From Cordilura impudica (lineage: Eukaryota > Arthropoda > Insecta > Diptera > Scathophagidae): a stretch of 64,000 nucleotides of DNA. Shown piece by piece: positions 29,961 to 42,189 of this stretch. Positions within the stretch are counted from its first letter, which is position 1; every line of letters begins with the position of its first letter. The DNA is taken from positions 13,700,047 to 13,764,046 of the forward strand of contig OY821519.1 of assembly GCA_963682025.1 (NCBI GenBank). The letters are read 5' to 3'. Both the position numbers and the translations under genes were made by a program. The notes beneath the pieces were generated by a model. It worked only from the letters and a program-made list of their open reading frames with translations, had not been told where the DNA came from and made no database searches.

Positions 29961-31744
29961 AAAATATATAAATAGTAGTAATTTATACTTATGTTTCCTT
30001 CTCAATATCTAGTTGTTGCGTTTATAGAGGCCCCACTGTAAAATATAGTTGACATTAAATTGTGCATTTAAATAGAATAAATAAAAGATAAGTATTAACT
30101 TCCTCTCTGGCACTTACATCCTTTAGAAGACTTGCAATCAAACAGGTTTGTTGTCTAAGTCTTTTGTGTGGAAATATAATAATTTTCTATAAGAATTTTT
30201 AACGCAAATTTAAACCTTTTTGAATTCAATTTCATTTAAAATCGATAAACAATTAAATTCACTTTGCTTTTTTTCATGCTAACATGTGAAACAATTGGTC
30301 ATTTTAATTGACCATAATCTTGTAATTAAAGACTTTATTACACATTATGACATTTTAAAGCCGTATACAATAATGATACTAAATAAATAAAAAAAGAGTG
30401 CTTAGAAAATTCATGAACCTACTTTTAAGTACAAGCCAGTGGATTTGCAAAGTTCTCACTATTAGTTATTACGCTTTTGATCTAATTTTTCGTTATTTTA
30501 TTTTTTCATTGCAGTGCTTTGTCTCACAGTTAGACTAATTTCCATAGACTTACGGGCAACCTTGGCTAATGTTTATGAAACCAATTTTTTTTTCTAAGTT
30601 TTGTTTCGTTTGCTTTAAACCAAATGGTCGTTTAAAATATAAGTAAGAATAATAATTATTTTTGTTTTTTGTTTTTTAAATAAAAAATAGTTTTCCCTTA
30701 AAATTCGTTTTAAATTTTAAATTCATTTGATCTATAAATTAACTTAATTAAATATTACAAATTTAAAACTGAGTGAAAAATTGAGCACTATATTTATTCC
30801 GTTACTTATTGTTATTGTTGCATAAAACTACAATAGTTATTAGATATGATTTATAGCCTCAATCTCAATTAGTAAGATTTTATTGCAATTATTCAAAGTC
30901 ACTATCAAAATCATAAAATTACTATTTTAAGTACTTAGTTAAAGTTCGTGGAATTAAATTAAGTTGAAGATTATTCAAATATATTTTAATAAGAACAATG
31001 GACTTGAGGCACAACGTTTTAAATTTTTCAATTGAAATTTGTTTAAAAAATATATAAAAAGTCTTTTTTCAATTATTTTTAATTAGATTCAAATTTTTAA
31101 AAGGAAAACAAAACAAATCGTCACCGTAAAGAGCAAACAACATATCAGCAGTTTTCAAAAGTTTACAGGAGAGAGCCTAAACGATATACAATTGGAACTA
31201 TTTGCAATATTGAATCGAAAATTATATATTTGTAATTTGGTAATAGCTTGGTTATTTGTAATATTAGGCGTATATAATATTAAATAAAAAACTCAATTTT
31301 GAAATTTTTGCTGATAGGTTGTTTGGTCTTTAAGGTGACGAAATACAAAATAAAAAATGTGAGTGAAATGTTCTGATTTGATTTAATATATAAAAAATTT
31401 AATTTAATTTTCTAAAATTCAAAATTAACTTTAAGAAAAAGTTAGTTGTATTTTATGGTGAACTCGATTTAATAAATCCATATGTTGTTAAATAAAACAC
31501 AAGAAGCGTGAAATTTTAAAATAATTACGAAATTACTTATAAATTTTTTTGATTATTAAAAAATCAACGTTGCATTAAATTAAATCCTAGTTTTTTGAAT
31601 TTGGTGAAGCCTCTTTTTACGAACAAATGAAAAACGAATTGACTCAAAAGTACGTGGTAAGAAAATTTTTTAAATTAAATTAGTGAAAGGTAACAAGTAA
31701 AATGGTAAACCGTTTGATTTGGTTTCACACAGAATTTTATAAAT
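29961..31744. other. Gene-free AT-rich stretch
   Basis: No coding signal, RNA gene or recognised repeat family was seen in about 1.8 kb. Confidence 0.4.
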
Positions 31745-31925
31745 TGTATTGAAGAGTGAAGTACTGGGGCCAAATCACCGAATTCCTAGTTAAGAATATA
31801 AGTGAAACTAGGGCTGATGTTTGTCCGTCTTCTGTAAATAATAAACCAAAATATGGAACTTCGATTGATTTTACTATATATCGAATGCGGTGTTTGGCCC
31901 CTGGTTTTAATTTTTGCATTAAAAC
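31745..31925 (+). repeat. Small interspersed repeat E, copy 1
   Basis: AAGTGAAACTAGGGCTGATG, TTGTCCGTCTTCTGTAAATA, ATAAACCAAAATATGGAACT and ATTTTACTATATATCGAATG recur with changes at 53450-53650. This copy also shows short inverted ends (GGGGCCAAATCACCG / complement of GGGGCCAAACACCG) about 140 bp apart, so it may be a MITE. Confidence 0.65.
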
Positions 31926-32127
31926 ATATTAAGTTATTTATTTATGGTTTAAATTTTTGGTTGATTCTAAGAAACAATTTATTTTCTAACCTCTTAACAA
32001 GTTAGAAACAAAGGAAGAAAGTTATAATTTGTCTAGCTTATCATAACAAAATTTGAGTCTATGAAAAACAAAAAAAAAACACTACGTTAATACACAATAC
32101 AATTTCACAATACAATCACAAAAACAG

Positions 32128-33455
32128 CGTAACATGTAAACGTGAAACAAAATCGGTATGCCTTATGATTGTATTGGTGAAAAAATTATGATATGTAACA
32201 ACCTGTTTGAAAATGAAAAATGAAAAATAAGAAATAAAAAATGCAAAATAAAAAAAGAAAACTTAAAAATAAAAAATGAAAAATGAAAAATGAAAAATAA
32301 AAAATGAAAATGAAAAATGAAAAATGAAAAACTAAAAACAACAAATGAAAAATAAAAATGAAAATTAAAATTAAAAATAAAAAAAAAATATTAAGAATGA
32401 CAAATGAAAAATAAAAATTGAGAAATGAAAAATAAAAAATGATGAATAACAAATGAAAAATGAAAAACGAAGAACGAAAAATGAAAAATTAAAAATAAAA
32501 AATTAAAAATATAAAATGAAAAATGAAATATAAAAAATTAAAAATAAAAAATGAAAAATAACAAATGAAAAATGAAAAACGAAGAACGAAAAAAGAAAAA
32601 TGAGAGATGAAAAATATAAAATGAAAAATAAAAATTGAAAAATGAAAAATAAAAAATGAAAATTAAAAATTGAAAAATGAAAAATGAAAATAGAAAAATG
32701 AAAAATGAAAAATAACAAATTAAAAATAAAAATAAAAAATAACAAATTAAAAATAAAAATGAAAAATTAAAAATAAAAAATAACAAATTAAAAATAAAAA
32801 TGAAAAATAAAAAATGAAAAATAACAATTAACAAAATAAAAATAAAAATGGAAAATAAAAAATTAAAATTTAAAAATAAGAAATAGAAAATAAAAAATGA
32901 AAAATGAGAAATAAAAAATGAAAAATTAAAAATTAAAAATTAAAAAATAAAAATTAAAAATAAAAAAGGAAAAATTAAGAATTTTAAATGAAAAATAACA
33001 AATGAAAAATGAAAAATTAAATGAAAAATTAATAGTGAAAAATAAAAAATTTTAAAATTTAAAATAAAGAATGAAAACTGAAAAACGGAAAATAAAAGAT
33101 GAAAAAAAAATGAAAAAATTAATATGGAAACTGAAAAATAAGAAATGAAAGACGCAAAAAGAAAAATGAAAAAACAAAAAAATGAAAAATGAAAAATAAA
33201 AAATTCAAAATGAAAATCAAAAATTAAAACTTAAAAATTTAAAACGAAAACTGAAAAATAAAAAACGAAAAATTAAAAATTAACCGTTTGAAATAATAAA
33301 TATCAATAAATATTTTTATATGAGCAGAGCCCCGGCAGTTGATTGCTATAAGTGATACATTGATGACGCTTTCTGTCTGATTTTTAAAAAGTGCCATAAA
33401 AAATCTTTAATTACTAAATGTTTACACATTTACCCTATCATCAGACTCACATGAT
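32128..33455 (-). repeat. Heptanucleotide array module, copy 2 (inverted)
   Basis: Complement of the module at 2.4 kb: GCGTAACATGTAAACGTG at the left, about 1.1 kb of AAAAATG/AAAAATA 7-mers (32205-33285), then AACCGTTTGAAATAATAAAT, GAGCAGAGCCCC, GACGCTTTCTGTCTGATTTT and GACTCACATGAT at the right. It is not inside a family A element but lies about 95 bp from one. Confidence 0.85.
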
Positions 33456-33548
33456 TTTGTTTTATTTCGCAGTTATTTTTGAAAAATATGTTTGAGTTGT
33501 GGATGCCACTATAAACAATTGCTAATTTAGTAAGTTTCAAATCGATTT

Positions 33549-34350
33549 TTATACCCTATACCACTATGTGGTTTGGGTATAATGACTTTGTGCTGCTGTT
33601 TGTAACAACCAAAAATATTTGACCTAGACCCATCTTTAATTATACCGATCGAATCAGAATCACTTTCTGAGTTGATTTAACAATGTCCGTCCGTCCGTCC
33701 GTCCGTCCGTCCGTCCGTCCGTCCGTCTGTGTGTCCATGTAAAGCTTGTAATCAAACTGCAGGTCGCAAATATGAATATATTTTGATGAAATTTGGTATA
33801 TAAGCTTTTATCGGCCATGGGATGAACGCTATTGAAATTGGTGAGAATCGGTCCATGTTCAGACCTAGCCCCCATACAAATTACCCATATGAAATCGACA
33901 TAAATTGCCATAAGTTCCAAATTGTCATATAGATCTTACTCAAATTGGGTTTGTATGCGTTCATTACATCCACTAATGAGTAGTCCAAAAATGATCCCTT
34001 TGACCCCATATAGATCTGCTTCCCGATCTTCAGTTAAATCTATTAAAAAACAAAAATATTGCACTGATTCTTCTCAAATTTTGTTTGCACATATTTTTGC
34101 AAAATACAAGAGACTTTACCAAACATGATCAGGATCGGTCCATTTTTGGAACTAGTCCCTTTATAGATATAGCATCCGATATGAACTTTTTCATATCTGC
34201 AGCCAAAAAAATTAATAAAAATCCCACTCAAATTTGGTTTTTGCTTATTTTCAGTGTCCAGTTAGTTGGGCCGAAGAGATATGGTTTCTAAACGCATGGT
34301 ATAGGGTATCGTATAGTCGGTCTAGACCGACTATAATTTTCTTACTTGTT
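33549..34350 (-). mobile_element. Family A copy 5, full length
   Basis: About 800 bp on the minus strand, with an expanded CCGTCC microsatellite (about 33687-33725), the intact 22-bp palindrome near 34313-34334 and both termini. Among the best-preserved copies, so among the youngest. Confidence 0.9.
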
Positions 34351-34476
34351 AATTTTCGAACGTGTCTGAAAATAGAATTCATTGAAATTTCCAAAGATAA
34401 TTCTTTTTCTATATGGGTAATAAAACTCATTGCAGATTTTCTCTATTTTTCTAAATTTTTCATATATGACGAAATT

Positions 34477-35103
34477 TTTATACCACTATGTGGTCAGGCT
34501 ATAATGTTTTTGTGCTGATGTTTGTACTGCCAAAAATATTTGGGCTAGGCCCACATTTTATTATACCGATCGAGTCAGAATCAGAATCACTTTCTGAGTC
34601 GATTTAGCAATGTCCCTCCATCCGTGTGTGTGTCCATGTAAACGCTATTGAAATTGGCGAAAATCGGTGCATGTTCAGACATAGTCCTCTTACATATGAC
34701 ACTTATGAAATCTCAGTCAAATTGGGTTTGTTTGGGTTTGTGTGTGTTATGACACCCATTAATCAGTAGTCCAAAAATAAACCCTATAGGACAATCTAAT
34801 TCACGATCTTCACTTAAATCTATCAAAAAAAACAAAAAATGTTGCACAGATTTTTCTCAAATTTGGTTTGTATATGCTTTTACAAAAAAATGTGGCCCTA
34901 CCAGGATCGGTCCATTATAATCAGGATCGGTCCATTTTTGGACCTAGTCCCCACATAAATGTAGCATACAATATGAACTCTTCCGTATCCGAAGGCAAAC
35001 AAAATTTATAACAATGCCACTCAAATTTGGTTTATGCTTATTCTATATCCAATTAGTTGGGCCTAAGAGATAAGGTTTATGGGTATCGTATAGTCGGTCT
35101 AGA
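34477..35103 (-). mobile_element. Family A copy 6, degenerate, cut by a hAT
   Basis: Diverged minus-strand copy (ATACCACTATGTGGTCAGGC, TACCGATCGAGTCAGAATCA, TTAGTTGGGCCTAAGAGATA) with internal deletions. It stops in the middle of the terminal palindrome at GGTCTAGA, where the hAT at 35104 begins. Confidence 0.75.
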
Positions 35104-36602
35104 TCAGCCATGGCCCGCCAACATATTCTGTGTGGCCCGCTGCATATAATAAAAAACAGTTTATATGGGGCGCTTAATTAATAAAAATTCAAAATATGAT
35201 ATTCTTTTTTATTTTACAAAATAGAAAAAAAATTTTTTTTTCCAAAGCTTCTAGTACAATTTATAGAAAAAACGTTAAAACTCCCTAATATTTATTAGCA
35301 ATAGTATCAGTGAGACGTTTTTTATGAATTGCATCAATATTGAAGTTGAAAGTGGAACTTGGGGAACAAAAAGAAAAGTCGATAGTGACCGTCGTGTATT
35401 CAATGAATATTGGAAATGAAAATATTTTTTCACGGTGTTTAGGAATTAACCATTATGCTTAGTTTGTCGAGCAACGGTTGCAGTTATAAAAAAGTACAAT
35501 TAAAAAAGACATTTCTCTAAATCTGAGTGATGAAAGGCATAAAGCCCATGCCAAGAATGTCGAAAATGTATCGACAAGCAAGCAAAATATTTTCACGCGG
35601 CAAGATAAACTGCAAGAAGCAGCTACAAAAGCTAGCCTTTTTGTTTCTGCAATATTACGAAACACGGTAAACCCTTTTCAGATGGTGATTTTATAAAAAA
35701 TTGTATGGTAGGTGTTTAAAAATTTCAGTATCCACAACTAGGTTCAAAATTTGAAAGTATGTCCCTGTCAAGGCAAACTGATATGTGAAGAATTGAGCAA
35801 ATCAGTGATAATTTAATGAGCAGCTGTCAGAAAAATTATAAAATACAAATAAACCATACTGTGCTATAGCTTTAGACGAGAGCTGCGATATAAAAGATAT
35901 TGCACAACTACTGATTTTTGTTCGGTCAATTAATGAGGAACTTGAAATTACACAGGAGCAGAACCGGTGCAGACACAGACAATTTATATCTTTGCTTGAA
36001 GAGCTCGACGCTGACTACTCAGCCATGTTCGATAGTTAGGCTTTAGTAGTCTGCGACGGGTATGGGATCTTAAAGAAGAAATAATAACCCTTTTATATTA
36101 CCCGAAAAGGAAGACTTTACTGAGTTTAGCCTTTTCAGTCGATCTTACATTTTTTAAGTCCTTTAACAAATGAAATTAATCGAAGATTTAATTGTTTTCG
36201 TATAATTGAAAATGATTTGTCAATTATTCGTGTTCCAATTGCTAGTAATGTCTAGTGATTCAAGTGATATTCACCTGGAATTAATTGATTCACAATGTGG
36301 TGCTACCATGCAAGATTTATTTAATCATCAAACGGGCAACTTATCAAATTTTTATCGTCTTCTATCTAAATAAAGAAAAATACTAAAATATTCGAAATTT
36401 GGCATAAAAAAAAATGTTGGTTATAATGAACCAAAATATAAGTCCATCGCGATCTAGGACAAGTGATGAACATTTGTATGCAATACTAAGAATTTTGAAC
36501 AAGTAATTTTGATTCAGATATTGAAAAATTAAGCACTAATTGGAAACGACTACATTTATCGCATTAAATAAAGTCTTTCTAAATAAATTTGACTATGAGT
36601 GA
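35104..36602 (+). mobile_element. hAT element 3 (GTF2IRD2-like), internally deleted
   Basis: Left end TCAGCCATGGCCCGCCAACA, a GGCCCGC-rich terminus typical of this hAT group; right end is the complement of TCACTCATAG (7 of 10 matches). GGTCTAGA is present on both sides (35096-35103 and 36603-36610), a perfect 8-bp duplication. Caution: the other half of the family A palindrome is not found after the right copy. Confidence 0.65.
35350..36560 (+). pseudogene. GTF2IRD2-like hAT transposase, degenerate
   Basis: Plus-strand fragments in order: GTKRKVDSDRRVFNEYW, a Cys-pair finger remnant (LCLVC-like), EAATKASLFVSAILRN, CAIALDESCDIKDIAQLLIF (approximate, frames vary), then directly HRQFISLLEELDADYSAMF, VCDGYGILKEEI, LAFSVDLTFF and near the end RTSDEHLYAILRI. 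This is the order of GTF2IRD2/ZBED-type hAT transposases, but the central stretch holding the second catalytic Asp is deleted. Many stops and frameshifts. Confidence 0.65.
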
Positions 36603-36610
36603 GGTCTAGA

Positions 36611-38982
36611 TTTGCTTTTTATTTCTCTATGATAGTTATTAATCAAAATGTTTAACTTTTTCACTACACTTTTTCATTGATCAATGAAACATTAATTTTG
36701 CTTCAAATTGCAATTGTTTTCTTAGCTACTTCCGGAGAAAGACATTCATAAGTGTTTTCTATTTTTCAATTTTTCACGATCACTTAAAAAATAATATTTT
36801 AAAATATTACTTGGTAAGCCAAAACCGCTAATGTTCGGAACAAAAAAACTTGACCCGGCATTTATTGAAAACACATCTTTTCTCGAATCGAAAGAATCAA
36901 TGGATATTGCTGATGTTTCCATTTTAAAAAGAATTTGAGCAACAAAGAAATTCGAGCCGTTACCGACCACATGTGTGCATTTAAAATTCAACCTAACATG
37001 TGCACAAATCAATCAAAACAAAAAATTACAAAATGATTTTATAAAACATAATTATCCCGTTACATTAATTACTTAATCTATGCCTACTAAGAACAAAGCG
37101 AAAGTTTTTCTACCTTATCTATGTAATTTTCATGTCGATTGGCGCCCGCAGGATAGGAATTCATTTTAGACCTTTGGTTTTTTTGGTAAAAGTTTCTTAA
37201 GATTTTCCATAGATTTAGTTTTTGCTATACATTCTCATAGTCTTTTTTGCATCCACATAATATTACCCACCCTAATATTTAGCAAATTATTTCTATTTAA
37301 ATTTATAAATATATATAAACCCTTGCGTAGTTCTAGATAATAAATTGCTCTTGTCTATAACAATTTGTTACCAAGCTGGAGTGCAGCATATTTTTATAAG
37401 GTTTCGTTTTATAAACAATTTTAAATAAAATTTTCCCATAATTAAACGCATTCTTAAACCACTTTATTATGATAAAAAAAAAACAATGTTTTTGTGAGAT
37501 TGTATTCATATGCAAATGTATTATGTTTTCCACAATATAATTTTTCCCCAGTTATTTTGTTATTTTTGTTTCTCTGTTAACAACCTTCAAAGTAAATTAA
37601 AACCACAATTGTTTTATTAAACCAAAAAAAAAAAATATATATAAAAAATATAAAAAAATTTTTCTACAAATTATTAAAAGTTCTGCAGTTAAGTTTAAAC
37701 ACTAAACAGAGAACTAACCTCGAATTTCAAAAAAAAAAAAAACATAATCTCAAGCATGTTTAAGGATTTTTCCTACAAAATTGCTGAAAAAAAAACAAAA
37801 CAAATAATAAGAAAATGTATTTCTTTATTTTTTTTTTCTTAATTATCATGTTGTGGTCACAACTGAAGAAGCCAGTTTTGCTGACAATGAATTAACATGA
37901 AATTAAGCCACCTTGTTATTAATGAAGAGCAACCATATAATAATAATGATGATACTGTTGATAATGTTGATAATTAAAGCATGAGTCTAGTCTGTGGTAG
38001 TCATTGTACAGTGACAATATGCAAAAAGAAAAAAATAATAAATTAAATAAAACTAAATAAATTCATGGTTAAATATGTTGCAACACTTTCTGCTTTGGAT
38101 GTTTTTTTTATTTTTTTATTTATGAATATTTTACAAATTAACACATTTCTTTTGTGGGTGCACTTGAAATCAAATTTACTTTTATTTTTATTTGGCCATA
38201 GTACATCGCAAAATTTTCAAATGAAAACTATGTTAAAACACCTTTGGTTAGCAATACCTATGGATAAGCTTTAACAATGAAAATGTAACAGCTTGTTAGA
38301 CATTAATAGCCATAAATTAATTGACCACGACTCCAAGTTGAAATGACCATTAAGGCTGCCGTTATTTTGATAATTATATGCAAATGAACTTTGATCGCAA
38401 CATTGTGAGCTGAAAGTAGTAACAATTTTAGAATTATTTAAAGATTTTCTTCTCATCAAATAGGTGACACCCTATTGTAAAGTTTTTTTTTTCTTTAACA
38501 AAATATTACACTGACTTATTGAGTTGTACTCGGCATAAATGTTTGAAAATTTGTAACTGTACAGAATTGGAGCGTTACCGGCCGGGTGTTTTATTTATTT
38601 ATGGCCCTGTCATTATGATTGTTGGTTTACATAACATTTTCTTTTTATTGTTGAATGTTTTAATTTTGTGTTTTCCTAATAAAATTTTATAAGTATTATA
38701 ACACTAAAGTTGGATGGCTAATCTTCAATTAACAGTAAAATTAATTAGTGGTTAATCAGTGGTTATTTAAAATGTTACTACGTAGATTGGAGGGAATCTC
38801 AGTCGTATGTATTATATATTCTGATTTAAGCTTAAGTTAACTTTTGAAACGAAATACCTCATCTTACGTTATACCAACAATCCTTTTTATCCTCCGAACA
38901 TAGTGTATATATATTTTAAGAGACAAACAAAATTCTTTTAATAAGAGGCACTTTTTAACAAAAGGCTTTTAAAAAAATATAT
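36611..38982. other. Gene-free stretch
   Basis: About 2.4 kb with no recognised gene or repeat. An 88-codon minus-strand frame (36746-37012) has no motif I recognise. Confidence 0.4.
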
Positions 38983-39487
38983 TTATATTCTATAACACTA
39001 TGTGGTCAGGATATAATGATTCAGTGCTGATGTTTGTAACTGCAAAAAATGTTTTACCTAGACCCTTCTTTTATTATACCGATCGATTTAGAATTACTTT
39101 CTGAGTCGATTTATTGATGTATGTCCGTCCATCTGTGTATGCATGTAAACTATGTAATCAAACTACAGGTCGCAAATATAAATATATTTTAATGAAATTT
39201 GGTATATAATCTTCTATCGATCTTAGAACGAACAATATTGAAATTGGTAAGAATCGTTGGATGTTCAAATCCAGTGCCCATACAAATAAGGACAACTCTA
39301 AGTCTTAGCCCCCATATAAAGCTGATTCCTGATCTTCATTTAAATCTATTAAAAATATGATTTGTGTATGTTTTTGAAAAAAATAAATGGCTCTACCAAA
39401 TGTGGTCATGATCAATTCATTTTTCGACCCAGTCCCAAATGAATATAGCATCCGATAGGATAACTTGTTCAGATCTGCAGAAAAAAA

Positions 39488-41228
39488 ATCATGTGAGTCC
39501 GATCGCAGGGGTGATGTGTAAATATCTAGTAATAAATTTAATTTAAATTTTTTTCTAGCACTTTCTTAAAATCAAACAGAAAGCGTATCACTTATTATTA
39601 TTATTATTATTTATTATTTTAACCGGTTAATTTTTAATTTCTCGTTGTTATTTTTTATTTTTAATTTATCGTTTTTCATTTTTCATTTAATTTTTTTTTT
39701 TATTTTTCATATTTCATTTTTTATTTTTTATTTTTAATTTTTCATTTTTCAATTTTAATTTTTTATTTTTCAATTTTAATTTTTTTCTTCAATTTCAAAT
39801 TTTTATTTTTCTTTTTTCATTTTTAATTTTTTATTTTTCAATTTTTATTTTTCAATTTTCATTTTTTATTTTTCATTTTTAGTATTTGATTTTTTATTTT
39901 TCAATTTTCATTTTTTATTTTTAATTTTTAGTATTTAATTTTTTATTTTTCATTTTTCATTTATTATTTTTCATTATTCATTTTTAATTTTAGTTTTTCA
40001 TTTTTCATTTCTTATTTTTCATGTTTCATTTCTTATTTTTCATTTTTTATTTTTAATTTTTTAGTTTTAATTTTTTATTATTCATTTTTTATTTTTCATT
40101 TTTCCTTTTTATCTTTTTTTAATTTTTTATTTTTCGTTTTTTATTTTTCATTTTTCCTTTTTTTATTTTTTAGTTTTTTAGTTTTGATTTTTCATTTTTC
40201 ATTTCTATAACCTATGCCACTATGTGGTTTGGGTATAATGACTTTGTGCTGCTATTTGTAACTACCAAAAATATTTGGCCTAGACCCATCTTTTGTTATA
40301 CCGATCGAATCAGAATCACTATATGATTCGATTTAACGATGTCCGTCCGTCCGTCCGTCTGTGTGTCCATTTAGAGCTTGTAATCAAACTGCAGGTCGCA
40401 AATATGCATATATTTGGATGAAATTTGGTATATAGGCCTTTATCAGCCATAATCAAAAATTAGCCGTATGGGACAACTCTTAGTCATAGGCCCCATATAG
40501 AGCTGCTTCCTAATCTTCACTTAAGTCTATCAAAAAACAAAAATATTACAAGGATTCTTTTCAAATTTTGTTTGTATATATTTTTGCAAAATACAAGAGA
40601 CTTTACCAAACATGATCAGGATCGGCCCATTTTTGAGCATTCGATATAAACTTTTTCATATCTGCAGCCAAAAAAATTAATAAAAATCCCACTCGAATTT
40701 GGTTTATGCTTACTTTCTATATCCAGTTAGTTGGGCCTGAGAGATAGGGTCTCTAAACGCATGGTATAGGGTATCTTGTAGTCGGTAGAGAACGACTATA
40801 ATTTTCTTACTTGTTTATTTTTCATTTTTATTCTTAATTTTTTATTTTCCATTTTTAATTTTTCGTTTTTCATTTTTCATTTCTTATTTTTCATTTTTAA
40901 TTTTTTATTTTTCATTTTTAATTTATTTTTCATTTTTCATTTTTCATTTTTCATTTTTCATTTTTTATTTTTAATTTTTTTATTTTTTATTTTTCATTTC
41001 TTATTTTTAATTTTTAATTTTTCATTTTTCATTCTTAATTTTTCATTTTTATTTTTAATTTTAAATTTTTTATTTTTCATTTTTTTTTTTCCTTTTTTAT
41101 ATTTCATTTTTAATTTTCAAACAAGTTATCATATCAATAGAATCACATTTTGTCTTACGACTCACATGTTACGCTTACATGTTACGCTGTTTTTGAAATT
41201 TATCCCCCTACGCGTATGTTTACACATC
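39488..41228 (+). repeat. Heptanucleotide array module, copy 3
   Basis: Starts ATCATGTGAGTCCGATCGCA, contains AAATCAAACAGAAAGCG and AACCGGTTAATTTTTAATTT, 7-mer arrays at about 39640-40205 and 40816-41120 (TATTTTT/CATTTTT), then ACGACTCACATGTTACGC, TTACATGTTACGCTG and TTTACACATC. The array is split by family A copy 8. Start and end share inverted motifs (CATGTGAGTC and GATGTGTAAA). Confidence 0.85.
40206..40815 (-). mobile_element. Family A copy 8, nested in the array
   Basis: About 610 bp, minus strand, with both termini (ATGCCACTATGTGGTTTGGG and ATAATTTTCTTACTTGTT) but an internal deletion of about 170 bp between TTTATCAGCCATAA and the TAGTCATAGGCCCC part. Array sequence continues on both sides, so it inserted after the array formed. 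Confidence 0.85.
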
Positions 41229-41286
41229 AAAAATTAATAAAAATTCCACTCAGATTTCGTTTATGCTTCTTTTCTATACCCAATTA

Positions 41287-41688
41287 AGATGATATCACAC
41301 GACGTGATATATATTATATATTTTCGTATGACATTACCACTTAATGTAAACAATAGCTGAATTTTATAATTTGTGAATTTACAAAATTATTTGTTAAAAA
41401 TAAAGTTATATTTTTGACATATTTTTTAATTGTTAATTAATATTAAACAATTTATTATTCTTTTAATATTAATCTTTTTAATTTACTCTGTTTTTCTTTC
41501 GCCAAAAGCAGTGTTGTATTTCACACGTTTTGTCATGTCAAAATAGAACCGGTTCTAATTGATAAATTTACATGTGACTTTCCACATATATTGTACATAA
41601 ATGATATTTGAAAGGGGTCACACGATGTGTACAAATTGTAAAAACGTAAGAAAAAAACACAAGCAAAACACGTCGTGTGATAACACCT
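41287..41688. mobile_element. 402-bp Harbinger-like MITE
   Basis: TIRs AGATGATATCACACGACGTG and, at the other end, AGGTGTTATCACACGACGTG (18 of 20 identical), flanked by TTA on both sides (41284-41286, 41689-41691). A 3-bp TTA duplication is the PIF/Harbinger hallmark. A subterminal TCACACGATGTG lies near 41616. No coding capacity. It sits in the 5' end of family A copy 7. Confidence 0.85.
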
Positions 41689-41874
41689 TTAGATGGACCA
41701 ATTCTCTAAGTGCTTATAAAGTATAGGCCGACTATAATTTTCTTACTTGTTTTGAAGTTAAAATTTTTAAAATTTTTTTAAAGTTGTAACTATTTTAAGA
41801 AAGATACATTTAAAAAAAATTTTTTTTAATGGTACATTTTATTCAACTTTTTCTAAAAAAAATTTCCATTTTTC

Positions 41875-42180
41875 AAAAAGTACCCTTTCTTAAAAAAATA
41901 AAATTATTTGAAATAATTAAAATTTTTTTTAAAAAGTACACTTTTTTTTGAAAAATACCCTTTTTGAAAAAATATCCTTTTTGAAAAAATACCCTTTTTG
42001 AAAAAAGTACCTTTTTTTAAAGTAAACTTTTCAAAAAGGGACCATTTCTTTAAATAAGTACGTTTTTTTTTAGAGTAGACAGACTTATTTTTAACGAATT
42101 ACCCATTTTTTTCAAAGAAGTATATTTTTTTTAAAACTACCCTTTCTCTAGAAACGTACAAGTTTTTCTTTTTTTACAAA
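41875..42180. repeat. Irregular TTTTTGAAAAAATACCC repeat
   Basis: Loose tandem repeats of a 16-20-bp unit (AAAGTACCCTTTCTT, GAAAAATACCCTTTTT, GAAAAAGTACCTTTTT). Adjacent A- and T-runs make it able to fold locally. No match to other repeats in the window. Confidence 0.6.
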
Positions 42181-42189
42181 ATTACACTT

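Larger units (their letters stand above)
38983..41751 (-). mobile_element. Family A copy 7, carrying the heptanucleotide module
   Basis: Minus-strand family A: TAACACTATGTGGTCAGGAT at 38990, GATGTATGTCCGTCCATCTG, ACTACAGGTCGCAAATATAA, then CAGATCTGCAGAAAAAAA at 39487, where the module is inserted. After the module it resumes AAAATTAATAAAAATTCCAC and ends CCGACTATAATTTTCTTAC at 41751. A Harbinger-like MITE interrupts this last part. Confidence 0.78.

Noticed and set aside
31762..31904. GGGGCCAAA ends of repeat E as a proven MITE
   Set aside because: The second copy at 53.4 kb lacks the matching end and no target duplication is visible, so only a repeat is claimed.
36746..37012. 88-codon minus-strand frame
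   Set aside because: No recognisable domain, no splice context and no repeat relation; in AT-rich DNA a frame of this length can occur by chance.
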